Positions 1 to 9,898 of a stretch of 64,000 nt of DNA are shown here, piece after piece (the first letter of the stretch is position 1; each line of letters opens with the position of its first letter). The translations under genes were made by a program, and so were the position numbers. The notes under the pieces are model-generated. The model was not told the DNA's origin. It worked only from the letters and a program-made list of their open reading frames with translations, and made no database searches. Origin of the DNA: Eunapius fragilis (lineage: Eukaryota; Porifera; Demospongiae; Spongillida; Spongillidae); the NCBI GenBank assembly GCA_963681505.1, contig OY811979.1, forward strand, positions 5,825,910-5,889,909. The letters are read 5' to 3'.

Positions 1-559
1 GTTTTATGGAACAGATCCCAAGGTTGATATGGTAAAACTAAACCCAAGGTCGATTTTTATCGAGAAGGGGGAGAGAGCGAGCTAGAGGGAGGGGAGCACG
101 GCTGTTTCGAGATGGACATTAGGTTTTCTAATTAGAACCGTATTACATTTACGGTATTCTTAGAGTCCTGACGATTGATGGAGCTCATTAAAATGTGGTT
201 TATGTTCTTAAACTTATTTTTATCACACAAAGCTTGCAATAAAAGAAGGATAATCATTTAAGCATTTCTACATTTATTTCTATACTAGATAAGATATATG
301 CGCACAGTCAAGGTGTGTTATTTTTTTACCTACTAACTCCGCGCAGGTCACGGTCATATTATGGATAATATGAGACACTCAAACGGCAACCAATTTTTCT
401 CGAAAAAACGCCTGATAGTTGGGCATGAAACTTACCTTTTCGTAAAGAGGAATCATTGCACATTCTATACGTGTTTAGTTTATGTCTAGACATATTTTCT
501 GGTGAGAGAACAAAACGGTTACTTTTCGTTTGTTTAGTCATGAATAAATCGAAGTCACG
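1..559. other. Stretch upstream of the RAG1-like gene, no gene recognised
   Basis: I see no coding exon here on either strand. The minus-strand open frames are short and lack recognisable motifs or splice context. If the RAG1-like gene starts further upstream, its promoter and a first exon would lie here, but I cannot place them. I did not find a convincing terminal inverted repeat matching the far end of the gene. Confidence 0.4.
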
Positions 560-571
560 TGCTTTGATTAC

Positions 572-876
572 ATGTACCGTACGGCAATGGATATTCCACG
601 ATGCCAAGTAAACCGTTTGTGCAGGGTCTGTGGACACAGATTGTTGAAAAAAACCTCTGCTGGTTATCATATAGCTGTGCTAGTTTCTCAGTGGAGCTCA
701 GGATATGTTGTTTTGAAATTGACATCAGCAATGACACAGCTGACTTTCCCCCCAGCTTCTGCAAATCTTGTAGACTTGCTTTGTCCAGGATTCAAGAAGC
801 TTCTGAGAAGAAGATTCCATACAAGTGTATGGTAAAGCCATACAATTGGTCCCTACACTGTCCCAGTACATGCAAG
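572..876 (+). CDS. RAG1-like copy 1, N-terminal zinc-module exon
   Basis: This exon encodes CRVCG (first Cys codon at 620) and, about 50 residues on, an IDISND segment followed by FPPSFCKSC. Spacing and motif order match the conserved zinc-binding region near the RAG1 N-terminus, where CRICG is followed by an ID.. segment and FCHNCW. The two halves sit in different reading frames (frame of 572, then frame of 601), so one nucleotide has been lost or gained between about 660 and 720. The exon ends at TGCAAG|GTAAAC, the same donor as in the second copy at 10175. The start codon is uncertain; the ATG at 572 is only the first in the open frame. Confidence 0.65.
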
Positions 877-3800
877 GTAAACATATTCACATGACCTCAT
901 AAGTTTAATCATATGCACATACACATGCACACACTAATTCATGTACACAATACACATATTTCAGGAAACCATACATGTACACTCATGGATGCACTTAAAA
1001 GAGCCACGGAAACCAGGGCGGCAACCAGGTGTCACACCAAGTGCTCTGCTTCATCATATAAACACCATTGCACCTCAAAAGATCATGGGTGGTAAAAATG
1101 ACCCTGCATTAGCACCAACACAGGTCATTTCAGTCATAGACTTACTCAAATTTCCTATGTGCAAAGGAATGTTGTCACAGCCACTGAAGTTGCATTGTGA
1201 TGTTGTAGTGTGTGCTAAGTGCGTTGTTGATGCCATTACAACATCAGCCAGTACTCGGTGTCCATGCTGTGAGGATGCTGTTAACTTGTTACCAAGTTCT
1301 GTGCAACCAGCTTCAGACATAATACAACGTCTTCAATGTGATGTGATAATATTGTGTGAAACATGCAATAGGGATGTACGAGCAGGTGACTATGACTCAC
1401 ACGAGTGCCAAAAGTCTGGAGTTCTTGAAGAGCAAATGGCTTGTAAGGTGATTAGAAGAATCCTGTCTGAAAGTACAAGTGACAACATTTTACAAATTAA
1501 GACAGGAGGAACTGTACGTTATAAAAACGAAGTTGGTAATATTTAAAGCCTATTTCTCATCTTATACAGCCACTGACTTTATAGTGCGAGTGACAAAGGC
1601 TCGTTTATCTCAAAGTGAGCAAAACTGTAGCACGAAAACTCTTAAGCGAAGAGTCAGTGAGCTTCAGGCAGTGAGGAGCCTTCTGTCACCAGAGAGACCT
1701 GAACAAGTCCTTGTGGAGGAAATCAGAGCCTTGGGAAGTGATGAAAAAAAGAAGATACTGGCTGATGCAGGTATTACTCTAGATATAGATGCAAAAACCG
1801 GACTTGCCATGAAAGCAGCACTATGTATGCCTTGGAACCAACTTCGGACATTAAGGAGGTAATTCTTCACTTGTGTGAAAATAAAATAAAGCCCACTTTT
1901 CTATGCTCAGATGGTTGTCACATTCGGGTGTACAGATAGAAAGTGAAAAGAGGCAACGTCTCATCGCAAAAGACATCCTGGGAGAGAATTTAGAAGCAGA
2001 AGTTGCACCATTTTGCTTCTCACGCCCGTCTTGTGATGATGGGATAAGAGCAGCTGTCTATGCGTATACCCCAAGCCTCATACAGAAAGTGACCAACCTT
2101 ATAGATGAAAATGAAAGGTAATGTACACTATATTTTTAGTAACCTGATCAGTGCAGTTTCTCTAAACAGTGCAGGTACTCTGATGTGGCATAATGGAGTA
2201 ATTCCAGAGACTGAAATATGGGTCAAACTCGGAGGTGATAAAGGCGGTGGTGCATTTAAAACGAACTTTCAAATTGTAAATACCAACTCACCAAACTCAG
2301 TCCACAGTACATGTGTGTTTGCATGCTTTGAGGTATAAGGACACCATAGCAAACTTTCACATAACCCTTGATAGATACAAGGATGAAGTGACAAATTTAG
2401 GCATGTCTCAATGGAAGTGAGTCATACGAAGTATTAAATATCTGTTTACTCCAATATTGCTTTATTTATAATTGCTACTGTTACAGAGGTTACAATATCA
2501 GAGTCTTTCTATCAGGGGATTACGAGTTTTTATGTGCATTATATGGCCATTCAGGTGCAAGTGGTAAGCAAGCTAAATTTTACACATATGGGAAATACAC
2601 AACATGCACATACCGTAACATAGGGAAGCCGCCATGTTTATGGTGTTTGGTGACACTTGATGACCTAGAAAGAAGTTGCAGTTTGAGAGCCCCATTTCCC
2701 AAGCGGACCCTTCAGTCAATGTTTGATGACTACAAACGCTTTGTAGCATCTGGAGGGGATATAAGGAAAGTGAAATTTTTAAATAACTACAAGGGAGAAC
2801 CCTTGTTTGCCATTCCATTAACCCAGGTAAATATTCACATATGTTATGATTAGTCACTTCATTTCCATATCTTTTTAAAGGTCTGCCTTCCAGGACTACA
2901 TATATCCATGGGCATATTCTATAAACTGTACTCCTTACTTGAGGAGGAATGCCACCTCTTGGATTTAAGGCTCGCCTTGCAGTTATCTACAAATACAGGG
3001 CTAACACCTGCATCCTATGAAGAGTATGCAACTGCACTGAGGGAGCTGACTGTACTCAAGGAGCAACTGGAAGTGTTACATCATGAACGCAGCAGTCTGA
3101 AGGATTTCTTCAACTACTCTGCAATGATTGTGGGAGAAAGCAGTCCTCTTCTCTCTAGTCTAGCAGAGGAAGACATAAGCTACAGCTGTAAAATAGCAGA
3201 ATTGGTTAGTTACTGGATATTAGGCAACACATGTTATCCTCATGCCAATGGATGTAGGAAAAAAAGATCAGGTATGTGAATCTGAAGTTGGAAAAGGCGT
3301 TTGCAGTGTCTGAGGGACCATTTGTGAAAGGGGTAGAAGCTGTACTCCAATCTCTCAATGTACAACACCAGCAGTACCATGGTGGAGCATTTATTGGTAA
3401 TCATGTACACAAGGTATTGCAGGTAAGTATTTTTTTAAAGTAGCACTTTTGGCTTAATGCAACTTTATATTTTCTCACATAGGCTCAACACACACATGCA
3501 CTGTGCACATCGCTTGTATGTACAGCACAAAAGTACTCACCGCAACTGATTGGAAAAGCAAATGCCCTTTGTGATAAATACAAGCGGGCATTTGCACTTT
3601 TTTCTCAGTACCACATACTCTATAATAAGAATTTGGTATCTAAAGAAGAAAAGACAGCACTCAGTACGTGAACTGTACTTCAAACCTTTTTTTGACATAT
3701 TTCATTGCATGTAATGCTGGAAAAGAATTCTTTAGCTATTTCGACAGTGCTTTCCCTGGAACAAATAGGACAATTAAAATGCATATACTGGAAATGCACA

Positions 3801-4027
3801 TCATTGAGTGGATGAGTACATACAACGCTGGATTTGGGCTAATGGAAGAACAAGGCACTGAAGCAATACATGCCCATTTCAACAAGCTGTATAGGACCTA
3901 CGGCTGTATGGCAAACAAAGTGCAGAGGCTGAAATGCATTATGCAAGAACATCATTTGAGTGTGTGTCCAACTCTCAATGCCCTGAAGCCTGAAATAAGA
4001 ACGAGAAAAAGAAAACGCAAAGACTAG
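572..4027 (+). CDS. RAG1L: RAG1-like recombinase/transposase gene, copy 1 (multi-exon, apparently frame-damaged)
   Basis: The gene encodes a protein collinear with vertebrate RAG1, the DDE recombinase that derives from a Transib-type transposon. Approximate exons: 572-876, 965-1517, 1570-1858, 1911-2117, 2170-2416, 2487-2563, 2624-2826, 2881-3204, 3267-3422, 3483-3669 and ~3707-4027; most borders are GT/AG with consistent phase. In order they carry a CRVCG/FCKSC zinc module, a RING-like finger and a second C2H2-like finger, a region like the RAG1 DNA-binding and dimerisation part, GGDKGGG (candidate first catalytic D), GDYEFL...SGASG...CLWC, LHISMG...FYKLY, GAFIGNHV, and EQGTEAIHAHFN with the candidate catalytic E. 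The last exon ends in a basic KRKRKD tail. Oddities: a frame change inside the first exon, a +1 shift near 2333-2336, and a serine where RAG1 has its second catalytic aspartate. It could be a domesticated gene, a decayed transposon or a pseudogene. No RAG2-like partner is visible nearby. Confidence 0.75.
965..1517 (+). CDS. RAG1-like copy 1, RING-like and second zinc-finger exon
   Basis: After the acceptor at 961-964 the exon begins with a basic KPGRQPG stretch. A RING-like block follows: MCKGMLSQPLKLHC, VVVCAKC and RCPCC. Then comes a smaller finger, LCETCNRDV...YDSHEC. RAG1 has the same order (RING then a C2H2 finger), with similar linker lengths. Compared with a canonical C3HC4 RING, the first Cys aligns with Phe and the His with Asp, so zinc binding is probably weakened. 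The exon ends TGGTV and splices in phase to a PTDFIVRV exon at 1570. In vertebrate RAG1 this RING is an E3 ligase; function here is unknown. Confidence 0.65.
2170..2826 (+). CDS. RAG1-like copy 1, core exons with candidate first Asp and CxxC
   Basis: Three exons (2170-2416, 2487-2563, 2624-2826). The first carries WVKLGGDKGGG; its Asp codon at 2236-2238 is the candidate first catalytic residue. NFQIVNT..PNS follows, resembling the RAG1 stretch after its first Asp. Next come GDYEFLCALYGHSGASG and, across a 60-bp intron, GKPPCLWC. This matches RAG1 GYDEKL...EASG...CTLC, in which the CxxC begins the zinc-binding core domain. The frame breaks by +1 at 2333-2336, between FACFE and KDTIANF; no intron of usable size fits there. 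Confidence 0.65.
2881..4027 (+). CDS. RAG1-like copy 1, C-terminal core exons with candidate Glu
   Basis: Exons 2881-3204, 3267-3422, 3483-3669 and ~3707-4027. LHISMGIFYKLYSLLEEE aligns with the RAG1 LHCDIGNAAEFYK region, but the aspartate position reads Ser (codon 2905-2907). The next exon has GGAFIGNHVHKVLQ, like RAG1 MNGNFARKL. The final exon has GLMEEQGTEAIHAHFNKL (Glu codons 3845-3862), aligned with RAG1 ASEGNESGNKLFRRF around its catalytic Glu, and a RLKCIMQEHHL helix like its ...VLKHHWL. The stop is at 4025-4027. The acceptor of the last exon is not certain. Confidence 0.6.
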
Positions 4028-4641
4028 CCTTAAATTGTTAAGATACTCATGGCATTGATTTCATTTAACAACATCGGACGCTTACGATACGGATAGTACA
4101 TGCACTGAATATTCATCCGTGAATCAACGAGACCGCGCTCCGCCATGTTAAAATAACTGCCATATTCAGAGGCTTGGTACGTCTCACAGAAAATATGTCT
4201 AGTAACAGAGATAGCCAGAATACGTAGAGACAGCACTCTTGTACACACTCATACCATTTAATAGACCACTTGTCAGGCAAAAAAAAGAAAAAAGTTATTT
4301 CGAAGATGATGACTCCAAATGGAGCACAACTCAATATCATGGCGTACGTTAACATAAACAACATAACGCTGGTATGTCTGTAGTCCTCCAATGATGTATA
4401 ATCCATATGTTTAACTGTATTTACCTTTCCTTGAACGGATTGCACAAGATAACCCAGGTATGCTATAATGAGGCCCCACTTAATCGCTCTACCGCCAAAT
4501 ATGGGGACGAGACCTAATGTCCATTTTTCAATGGAATGAAACACCCGTGGGAGAGAGGTAAAGTGAGTGAGAGGTAGGTAGCGAGAGATAGAGGTAGATT
4601 GGCAAGGAATATATGTACTATCAGTGGTTCTTCTTATTCAG
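4028..4641. other. Interval between the RAG1-like gene and COP1; weak minus-strand frame
   Basis: A 143-codon minus-strand frame (4544 to 4113) encodes hydrophobic stretches after MFHSIEKWTLGLVPIFGG. A possible splice donor lies after QSVQGK (near 4426). I do not recognise the protein and see no conserved motif, so it could be a small membrane-protein exon or chance. The missing first exon and promoter of COP1 should also lie here or further upstream, but I could not place them. Confidence 0.3.
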
Positions 4642-7600
4642 CCCCATCTGCTTCGAAGTCTGGGATGAAGTCTACGTTACTGTGTGTGGTCACAGCTTCT
4701 GGTTAGTGGGTGGGTGACAATTGGAACATCACCTATCTGTGTAGGCATGTACGTGCTGTGCTTGCATATAAGATAATTGTTTGATATTCTATGCAGCCAT
4801 GGTTTGTGTGCATGTGTGTTTGCATGTGTATGTGTGTATGTGTATATGTGTGCATGCATGTGTGTGTGTATGTGTACATGTGTGTGTGTAAGGCTGCTGC
4901 ATTCAAACCATGATAGCTACAGGTGTATTACCAAAGTCTTGGGACAAGTTTTCCAATGTCCAGTGTGCAAGACTTCGTTGCCTGTTCAAAATCCAATTCA
5001 CCCCAACTTCTCGTGTGAGCACTTTTTGGGGTGGTGGTGGCAATCACGTGATGTGCACATGACTCCTCTTGTCATTTCAGTGCACGACATTGTGACCAAG
5101 TACAGACAACAGTCAGTCACAAGCCAAGGGACACAGAAGGTTAGTTTTGCGAGGGGGATTGTTGTGTGTTGGCCACTGGTTTGAACCTCACAGACCCCTG
5201 ATATCCAGGAGATAATAAAATTAACCAGCCAGATCAAAGATGGTGGTATGTTAGCCAGTTGCTCCTGCGTTGTCAGTGGGCAAGGTCTCCTGTTGCCATA
5301 GAAACACTACAGGAGCTATATTTGGCTATACAAGAGCAGATACAAATTTCAGCCAAGGTTAGAGGTGGCCTGCCAATGTGTGATGTGATCATTGTGACAG
5401 GAATATTCGTTTCTTAATCAATCAAAATCTTCCATAATCAAATCTTTAAATCAATATTCAGATGATTTTGATTAACTAGTTTCAATATAACACCATAATT
5501 AATTTTTAAAATAAAATATCTGTTATGTGTTAGTACATATCCAAAAATCGCCCATACATCGGCGGTTATCTTGCATTTTATTTCAAATTGAATTATAAAT
5601 GATGTTAAAAAATCATTTATAAAAAAATGAGCCTCAATGTATGCTGTTATTTTCATTGCAATTAAAACAAGCAATGTTATGCGAAAAATCAAGACAAAGA
5701 CCTAATTACTACCGCACGTAATTATAAAATTGTCCTACATAACCACATTGTCATCAATTTATTGAATGATTTTTTGCGTTACTAAACTCTTTCACATGAT
5801 CAAGTGTTAGATGTTTGTCAAACTGGGCCATAGAATTGAATATAATTAATTACCCCTTGAGCCGCGACTTGAACTATCGACCCTATCATCCCAAAGGATG
5901 AAAACCTAACTAGGCCCGGCTCAAACTAATCGTGCAGCCTGCAACCAGGCATATTCAGAGTGCACCCTCAGTCCGGAGTCTTTCAAAACCTATATAAAAG
6001 CACAGCACGCCCGGTTCGTGGCTGTAGGTCGGTTCGAGCTCGGCCTACGGCCTGTTTAGGTCCACCTTTAGGGATGGTACTTAAGTCGCGGTTCATATAG
6101 CATATGCTTGATTCTGCCGGTGTACATTTAGGAATCCTAGGGTCGATAATTGTAACCAGAGATAATGTATATATTATCTCTGGTGTAACTTTGTTGGCTC
6201 TTGAGGATGTACATGTTACGAAGTTCCATAAAAGTGATGTGAGGGGGTGTGTCCCCCAAAGTTTTACCATTATTGCAAGGGCAGCCGTGGCAATAAGCCT
6301 GTCTGCCAATTAAGGCAATTCTAAGCTTAGCCCATCATCCTATGGGGATGCGCGATTCCAAGAATTTGAACCCTCTTGAATTGATCCGCCGAGCCTATTG
6401 GGCTATTTCAGCGTCCTCCGGTAAGTTGGTAGTGACTGGTTCATTTGTAACTACGTCCGTAATAGGCTAAATGGTTGTAAGTGGCGAGGGAGGTGCTTCA
6501 GGTCAGGCTGGATACGAAAAGTTGGGGGGGGGGGGGGGGGGAGGGTGCTTCTCTTTCCGTAAGAAGTCTGGTTGTGTACCCAGGCTTTCATGTGTCGATC
6601 ATCTGGGTCCTTTGTGTATCGTAACCTCCATCTTTGAAAATTGTAATCCCAATTATTGCAACCTAGCCACTTCTACATGTGGTCATGCATGTTAAGTCTA
6701 GCTAGTCAGTATATTTCAATAATCATTGAACTATAACATCAACAATAGCTACATGTAGGTCTGGGCACGACTAGCTGACGATAATGTTACATGTATGTGG
6801 GTGTATCTCACTAACCATTCATAGGAAGTGCAATTTGAAAGCCCTAAACTTTGAAAAATGAGTGCACTGACTACTCTCAAATAATCCTTTAGCACCTAAG
6901 GAAAATATCGAAACTATTGATGATGGAATAATGAAATGAGATTTAAAATGAATGGACATGAGAAACCTTGCATAATTAATGTGTAAGTACCTAAAGTGTG
7001 AAAAACTAGTCATAAAATGCGAAATAGTCCCCACATTGCAAATCCGAGAGCACCTAGTCAATATTTGGTTTTGTTCTGCAGTAAGCTGCTCATTTCAAAA
7101 TGCGTCAATACATTTTCTACGGACATTGAATTATGCAATGACCGAATGCCGCGTAATCCTTTTGACGCCAATTTCTCGATATGATTAGTTTCAAGGCAAA
7201 AACAGCTGTCACTGTCCCTTAACCACTAGTACTAATTAACCACACCCACCCTCCTGCAGCAAGAGGAGTATCTCCGTACAGCTGTGACGTTGAATTTCCT
7301 GGAGCGAACCAGACAGGTTATAGTGACGGTGGGTACTGCACTTGTCCACTGAGGTGGCCACTAACCCAAAGGGGTTTGTTGTGTGTCCGCAGGAGGCTGA
7401 TAAACTGCAGAGTAGGCTGAGTTTTACGGAGAAAGACATAGCAGAGTTTAAGGTGACTAGCTGCCTCCATTGTATTGTTTAACCTCCATGCACCTGTTTA
7501 ACAGAAACGGGCACAAATTGTCCCAGAATCCAATATGTCCGTTGTTCCTTCCACTGTTCCCCCCACCATCTCCCCTGCCTCTCCTTTGGGAGGCGTCTCT

Positions 7601-9307
7601 ACTGCATCTGGTGTGTTCTGCCCTGCCCTTTTCTTAGAGGCCACACCCTTTGGCTCCAGTGCACCCGAGGGGACATCAATGGTGTGTCCCATTGATCTGG
7701 AAACTCCACTATTCCTAAGCACCCAGGAAGCCCTTAGCAAACGCAACATGCGTGTTGAGGCTAACATCACTGAGATTATCAGCGACTACTTTGAAACACG
7801 GATGCCTGTTGTGGAAGCTGGTGTGTGTATACTGTTTGATCCATGTGATCTGTCAGATTATCTTTCTGCTTTGGCAGAGGGTTCGGATAACACACTACAC
7901 CAGTTCAGCGATGGTCTGTACCGATTCACGCGATACAGTACCTTCAGAGAACTCTCAGGGCTGGTTTATACAGATCCTAACTTGAATTCGAGCATTGTCT
8001 CGAGCATAGAGTTTGACAAAGATGGAGAGTACCTCGCAGTTGCAGGTGTATCCAAGAAGATTAAGGTATGGTGATGTGTACAGGTACAGGAATGTGTAAG
8101 TATGGGGCATGTATATGGGTGTGACCTGTGTATATTGTTATCTGTGTGTGAGTGTGTATATCGGTGGGACCTTATGTGGCTTGCCTCATAGATCTTCAAC
8201 TATTACTCTGTCATAAAAGCCATGGGATTCACCAACCATTTTCCAGAACAGGAGATGACCTGCACAGCCAAACTAAGGTGAGGATGTGGTGTGGTTAAGC
8301 TGGGAGGATGGTAGTGGCCAGGTGAGGAAGGGGCTAAAGTGATACAGGGTGTACCCTTCTCCACTGATCCAACCCCTCCCCCCTAATCCACTCAGCTCAT
8401 TATGCTACAACCCGTACCACAAGGCACGGCTTGTTTCCAGTAACTATGATGGTGCTGTATGTGTGTGGGACACCAGTACTGGCACACGCCTTGTGAAGTT
8501 CCAGGTAAGGAAGGAAGGCACTTTTGTTAGAGGGAAGATGGCCATGTGACTCTTGGACCTTGTAGGAGCATGAGAAGAGGGTGTGGTCAGTGGTATATAA
8601 CCCCACAGAACCCAATCTGATCGCCTCTGGGTCAGATGATCGCACAGGTGATTATAATTGATATTGTGTTCAGAGTGTTAAAATGAACCACTTCTTCTTT
8701 CCCCCCCCCCCCCCTCCCCCCCACAGTTAAACTGTGGTCTTCCAATCGTCCTCAGAGTTGCTACTCCTTCCCTGCAAAGTCTAATGTATGTTGTGTTCGG
8801 TTCCATCCTACCAATCGTTACAACCTTGCCTATGGATCTGCTGGTAAGCTTAATAGCTGCATGTGCATGCATGTGAGTGTGTGTGTGTACATGTACGTGG
8901 AAATCCTGTGGCTGTAAACGGTCGTAATACTTAACAATGAAGCTCAGTTTCCAGTGTGGTTAGTGTTTGGAGTATTATGTGTCTTTGCTGTTTTGCATGT
9001 TGGAACAGATCACATTGTGCACTACATGGACCTGAGGAAACCATCAGAACCTGTGGCAGAGTTCAAAGGTCACCTAAAAGCTGTATCGTATGTCCATTTT
9101 ATTAATTCGCAGGAGCTCGTATCAGCGTAAGTGCCATCCAATAACACGCAAAGTAGCTTTGAGAGTGCATGCCTTCTGTTTACAGGTCAACTGACAGTGA
9201 ACTAAAACTTTGGGACCTCAATAAGGGCATTGTGAGGACATACAAGGGACATTTCAACGAAAAAATTTTTGTAGGTCTCAGTGTTACCCCACACTTCATT
9301 GCTTGTG
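4642..9307 (+). CDS. COP1: E3 ubiquitin-protein ligase COP1 (RFWD2), 14 exons, incomplete at both ends
   Basis: COP1 is the substrate receptor and RING E3 ligase that targets transcription factors such as c-Jun and ETS factors through its WD40 propeller, with DET1/DDB1/CUL4. Exons: 4642-4701, 4917-5014, 5081-5139, 5194-~5245, 5277-5357, 7260-7316, 7393-7452, 7505-8065, 8192-8277, 8396-8504, 8566-8647, 8727-8843, 9009-9126, 9186-9307. The first two form a RING (PICFE..VCGHSFC.YRCI, QCPVCKTSL, then HPNF). Exons at 5277-7452 are the coiled coil. Exon 7505-8065 ends in FTRYS..SSIVSSIEFD, the entry to the propeller. Later exons carry CVWDTSTG, EHEKRVWSV, ASGSDDRTVKLW, HYMDLR, FKGHLKAVSYVHF, SASTDSELKLWDL and GHFNEKIFVGL. 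Almost all phases agree; the 5194 exon border is uncertain. The last exon ends at the IACG position. About 75 further residues expected in COP1 were not found downstream, nor was the residue-1 exon upstream. Confidence 0.93.
4801..4893. repeat. TG-rich microsatellite in a COP1 intron
   Basis: An interrupted (TG)n tract with ATG/CATG interruptions fills most of the 215-bp intron between the two RING exons of COP1. It ends about 25 bases before the acceptor at 4916. The open frame across it is low-complexity (Cys/Val/Met) and is not a protein. Confidence 0.85.
5358..7259. other. 1.9-kb COP1 intron with tRNA-like/SINE-like fragments
   Basis: This is by far the longest COP1 intron. It contains no convincing exon. 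On the minus strand near 5862-5927 there is a segment with an A-box-like stretch (GGCCTAGTTAGG), a B-box-like stretch (AGTTCAAGTCG) and complementary ends (GAGCC/GGCTC). Near 6327-6405 a further segment has TAGCCCA/TGGGCTA ends and a GGTTCAAATTC motif. Their arms do not fold into a proper tRNA, so they may be pieces of tRNA-derived SINEs. A poly-G run lies at 6524-6541. Confidence 0.35.
6161..6188. repeat. Perfect short inverted repeat (28 bp)
   Basis: CCAGAGATAAT and its reverse complement flank a GTATAT core, giving a 28-base perfect palindrome inside the long COP1 intron. It could be a remnant of a mobile element or a cruciform-forming site. Nothing else around it suggests regulation. Confidence 0.6.
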
Positions 9308-9898
9308 GTGAGTTCCATCAGTTTTTCCCCCAGTGCCATGCTACATGTATAGCGTGGCGCATTCCAGGTGATAAATGTGTGGGCTATGAATTTAATTAGC
9401 ACTTGGTTGCCTTGTCATCTCACGGTGGTCCAAACGCGGACATTAAGTTGTATAATTAGAACGAATAGTTCTATTGCGGTATACGTAATCGTACATTCAT
9501 ATTTTCAAAACGGCTGTCTTTCCATGCTTATAGTTCTTTCGCACAACGACCAAATGCCAAAAGAATTATATGAACCTATTCACAAAGTAATGCGATCATA
9601 AACTCTTTCAAATTCGCATAAAAAAAGTACCCTCTTGATAAATCAGAAGTCCCGCGCATTGGTGTACCATAAAGACAGCCATTATGGTGACTTACATGGA
9701 GATGCCTTTTGCTTCCAATCCGCCAGAGGGTTTGAGCTGTCTTTATTAGCATACATTCAGTGGTCCAGGTACAGCCTCTTAAGCATGTTTTCTTTTGTGG
9801 CCATTGCTTTCTTGACCTCTCTTTTATGCCATCAAACTACATGAACCACTTGAACGGTGTGCCCACACAAATCAAGGATGCAAGGTGACCTGTTATGC
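9308..9898. other. Junction between truncated COP1 and the second RAG1-like copy
   Basis: A good splice donor (GTGAGT) follows the last recognised COP1 exon, but I find no exon encoding the rest of the propeller in this interval. Reading through the donor would add about 30 residues before a stop near 9399. The rest is AT-rich sequence with no motif I can name. Confidence 0.5.

Noticed and set aside
572..4027. Terminal inverted repeats and target duplication around the RAG1-like copy 1
   Set aside because: I compared the flanks for Transib/ProtoRAG-like CAC-starting ends and found no convincing pair, so I do not claim a mobile unit.
4113..4544. Minus-strand ORF next to the RAG1-like gene as a RAG2-like partner
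   Set aside because: RAG2 is a six-bladed Kelch-type propeller with a PHD finger; this frame has hydrophobic segments and no Kelch (GG...W) repeats beyond a single GG.
5862..6405. Two tRNA genes in the long COP1 intron
   Set aside because: A- and B-box-like motifs are present, but anticodon and T arms do not pair properly and spacing is off in the second; at best SINE-like fragments.
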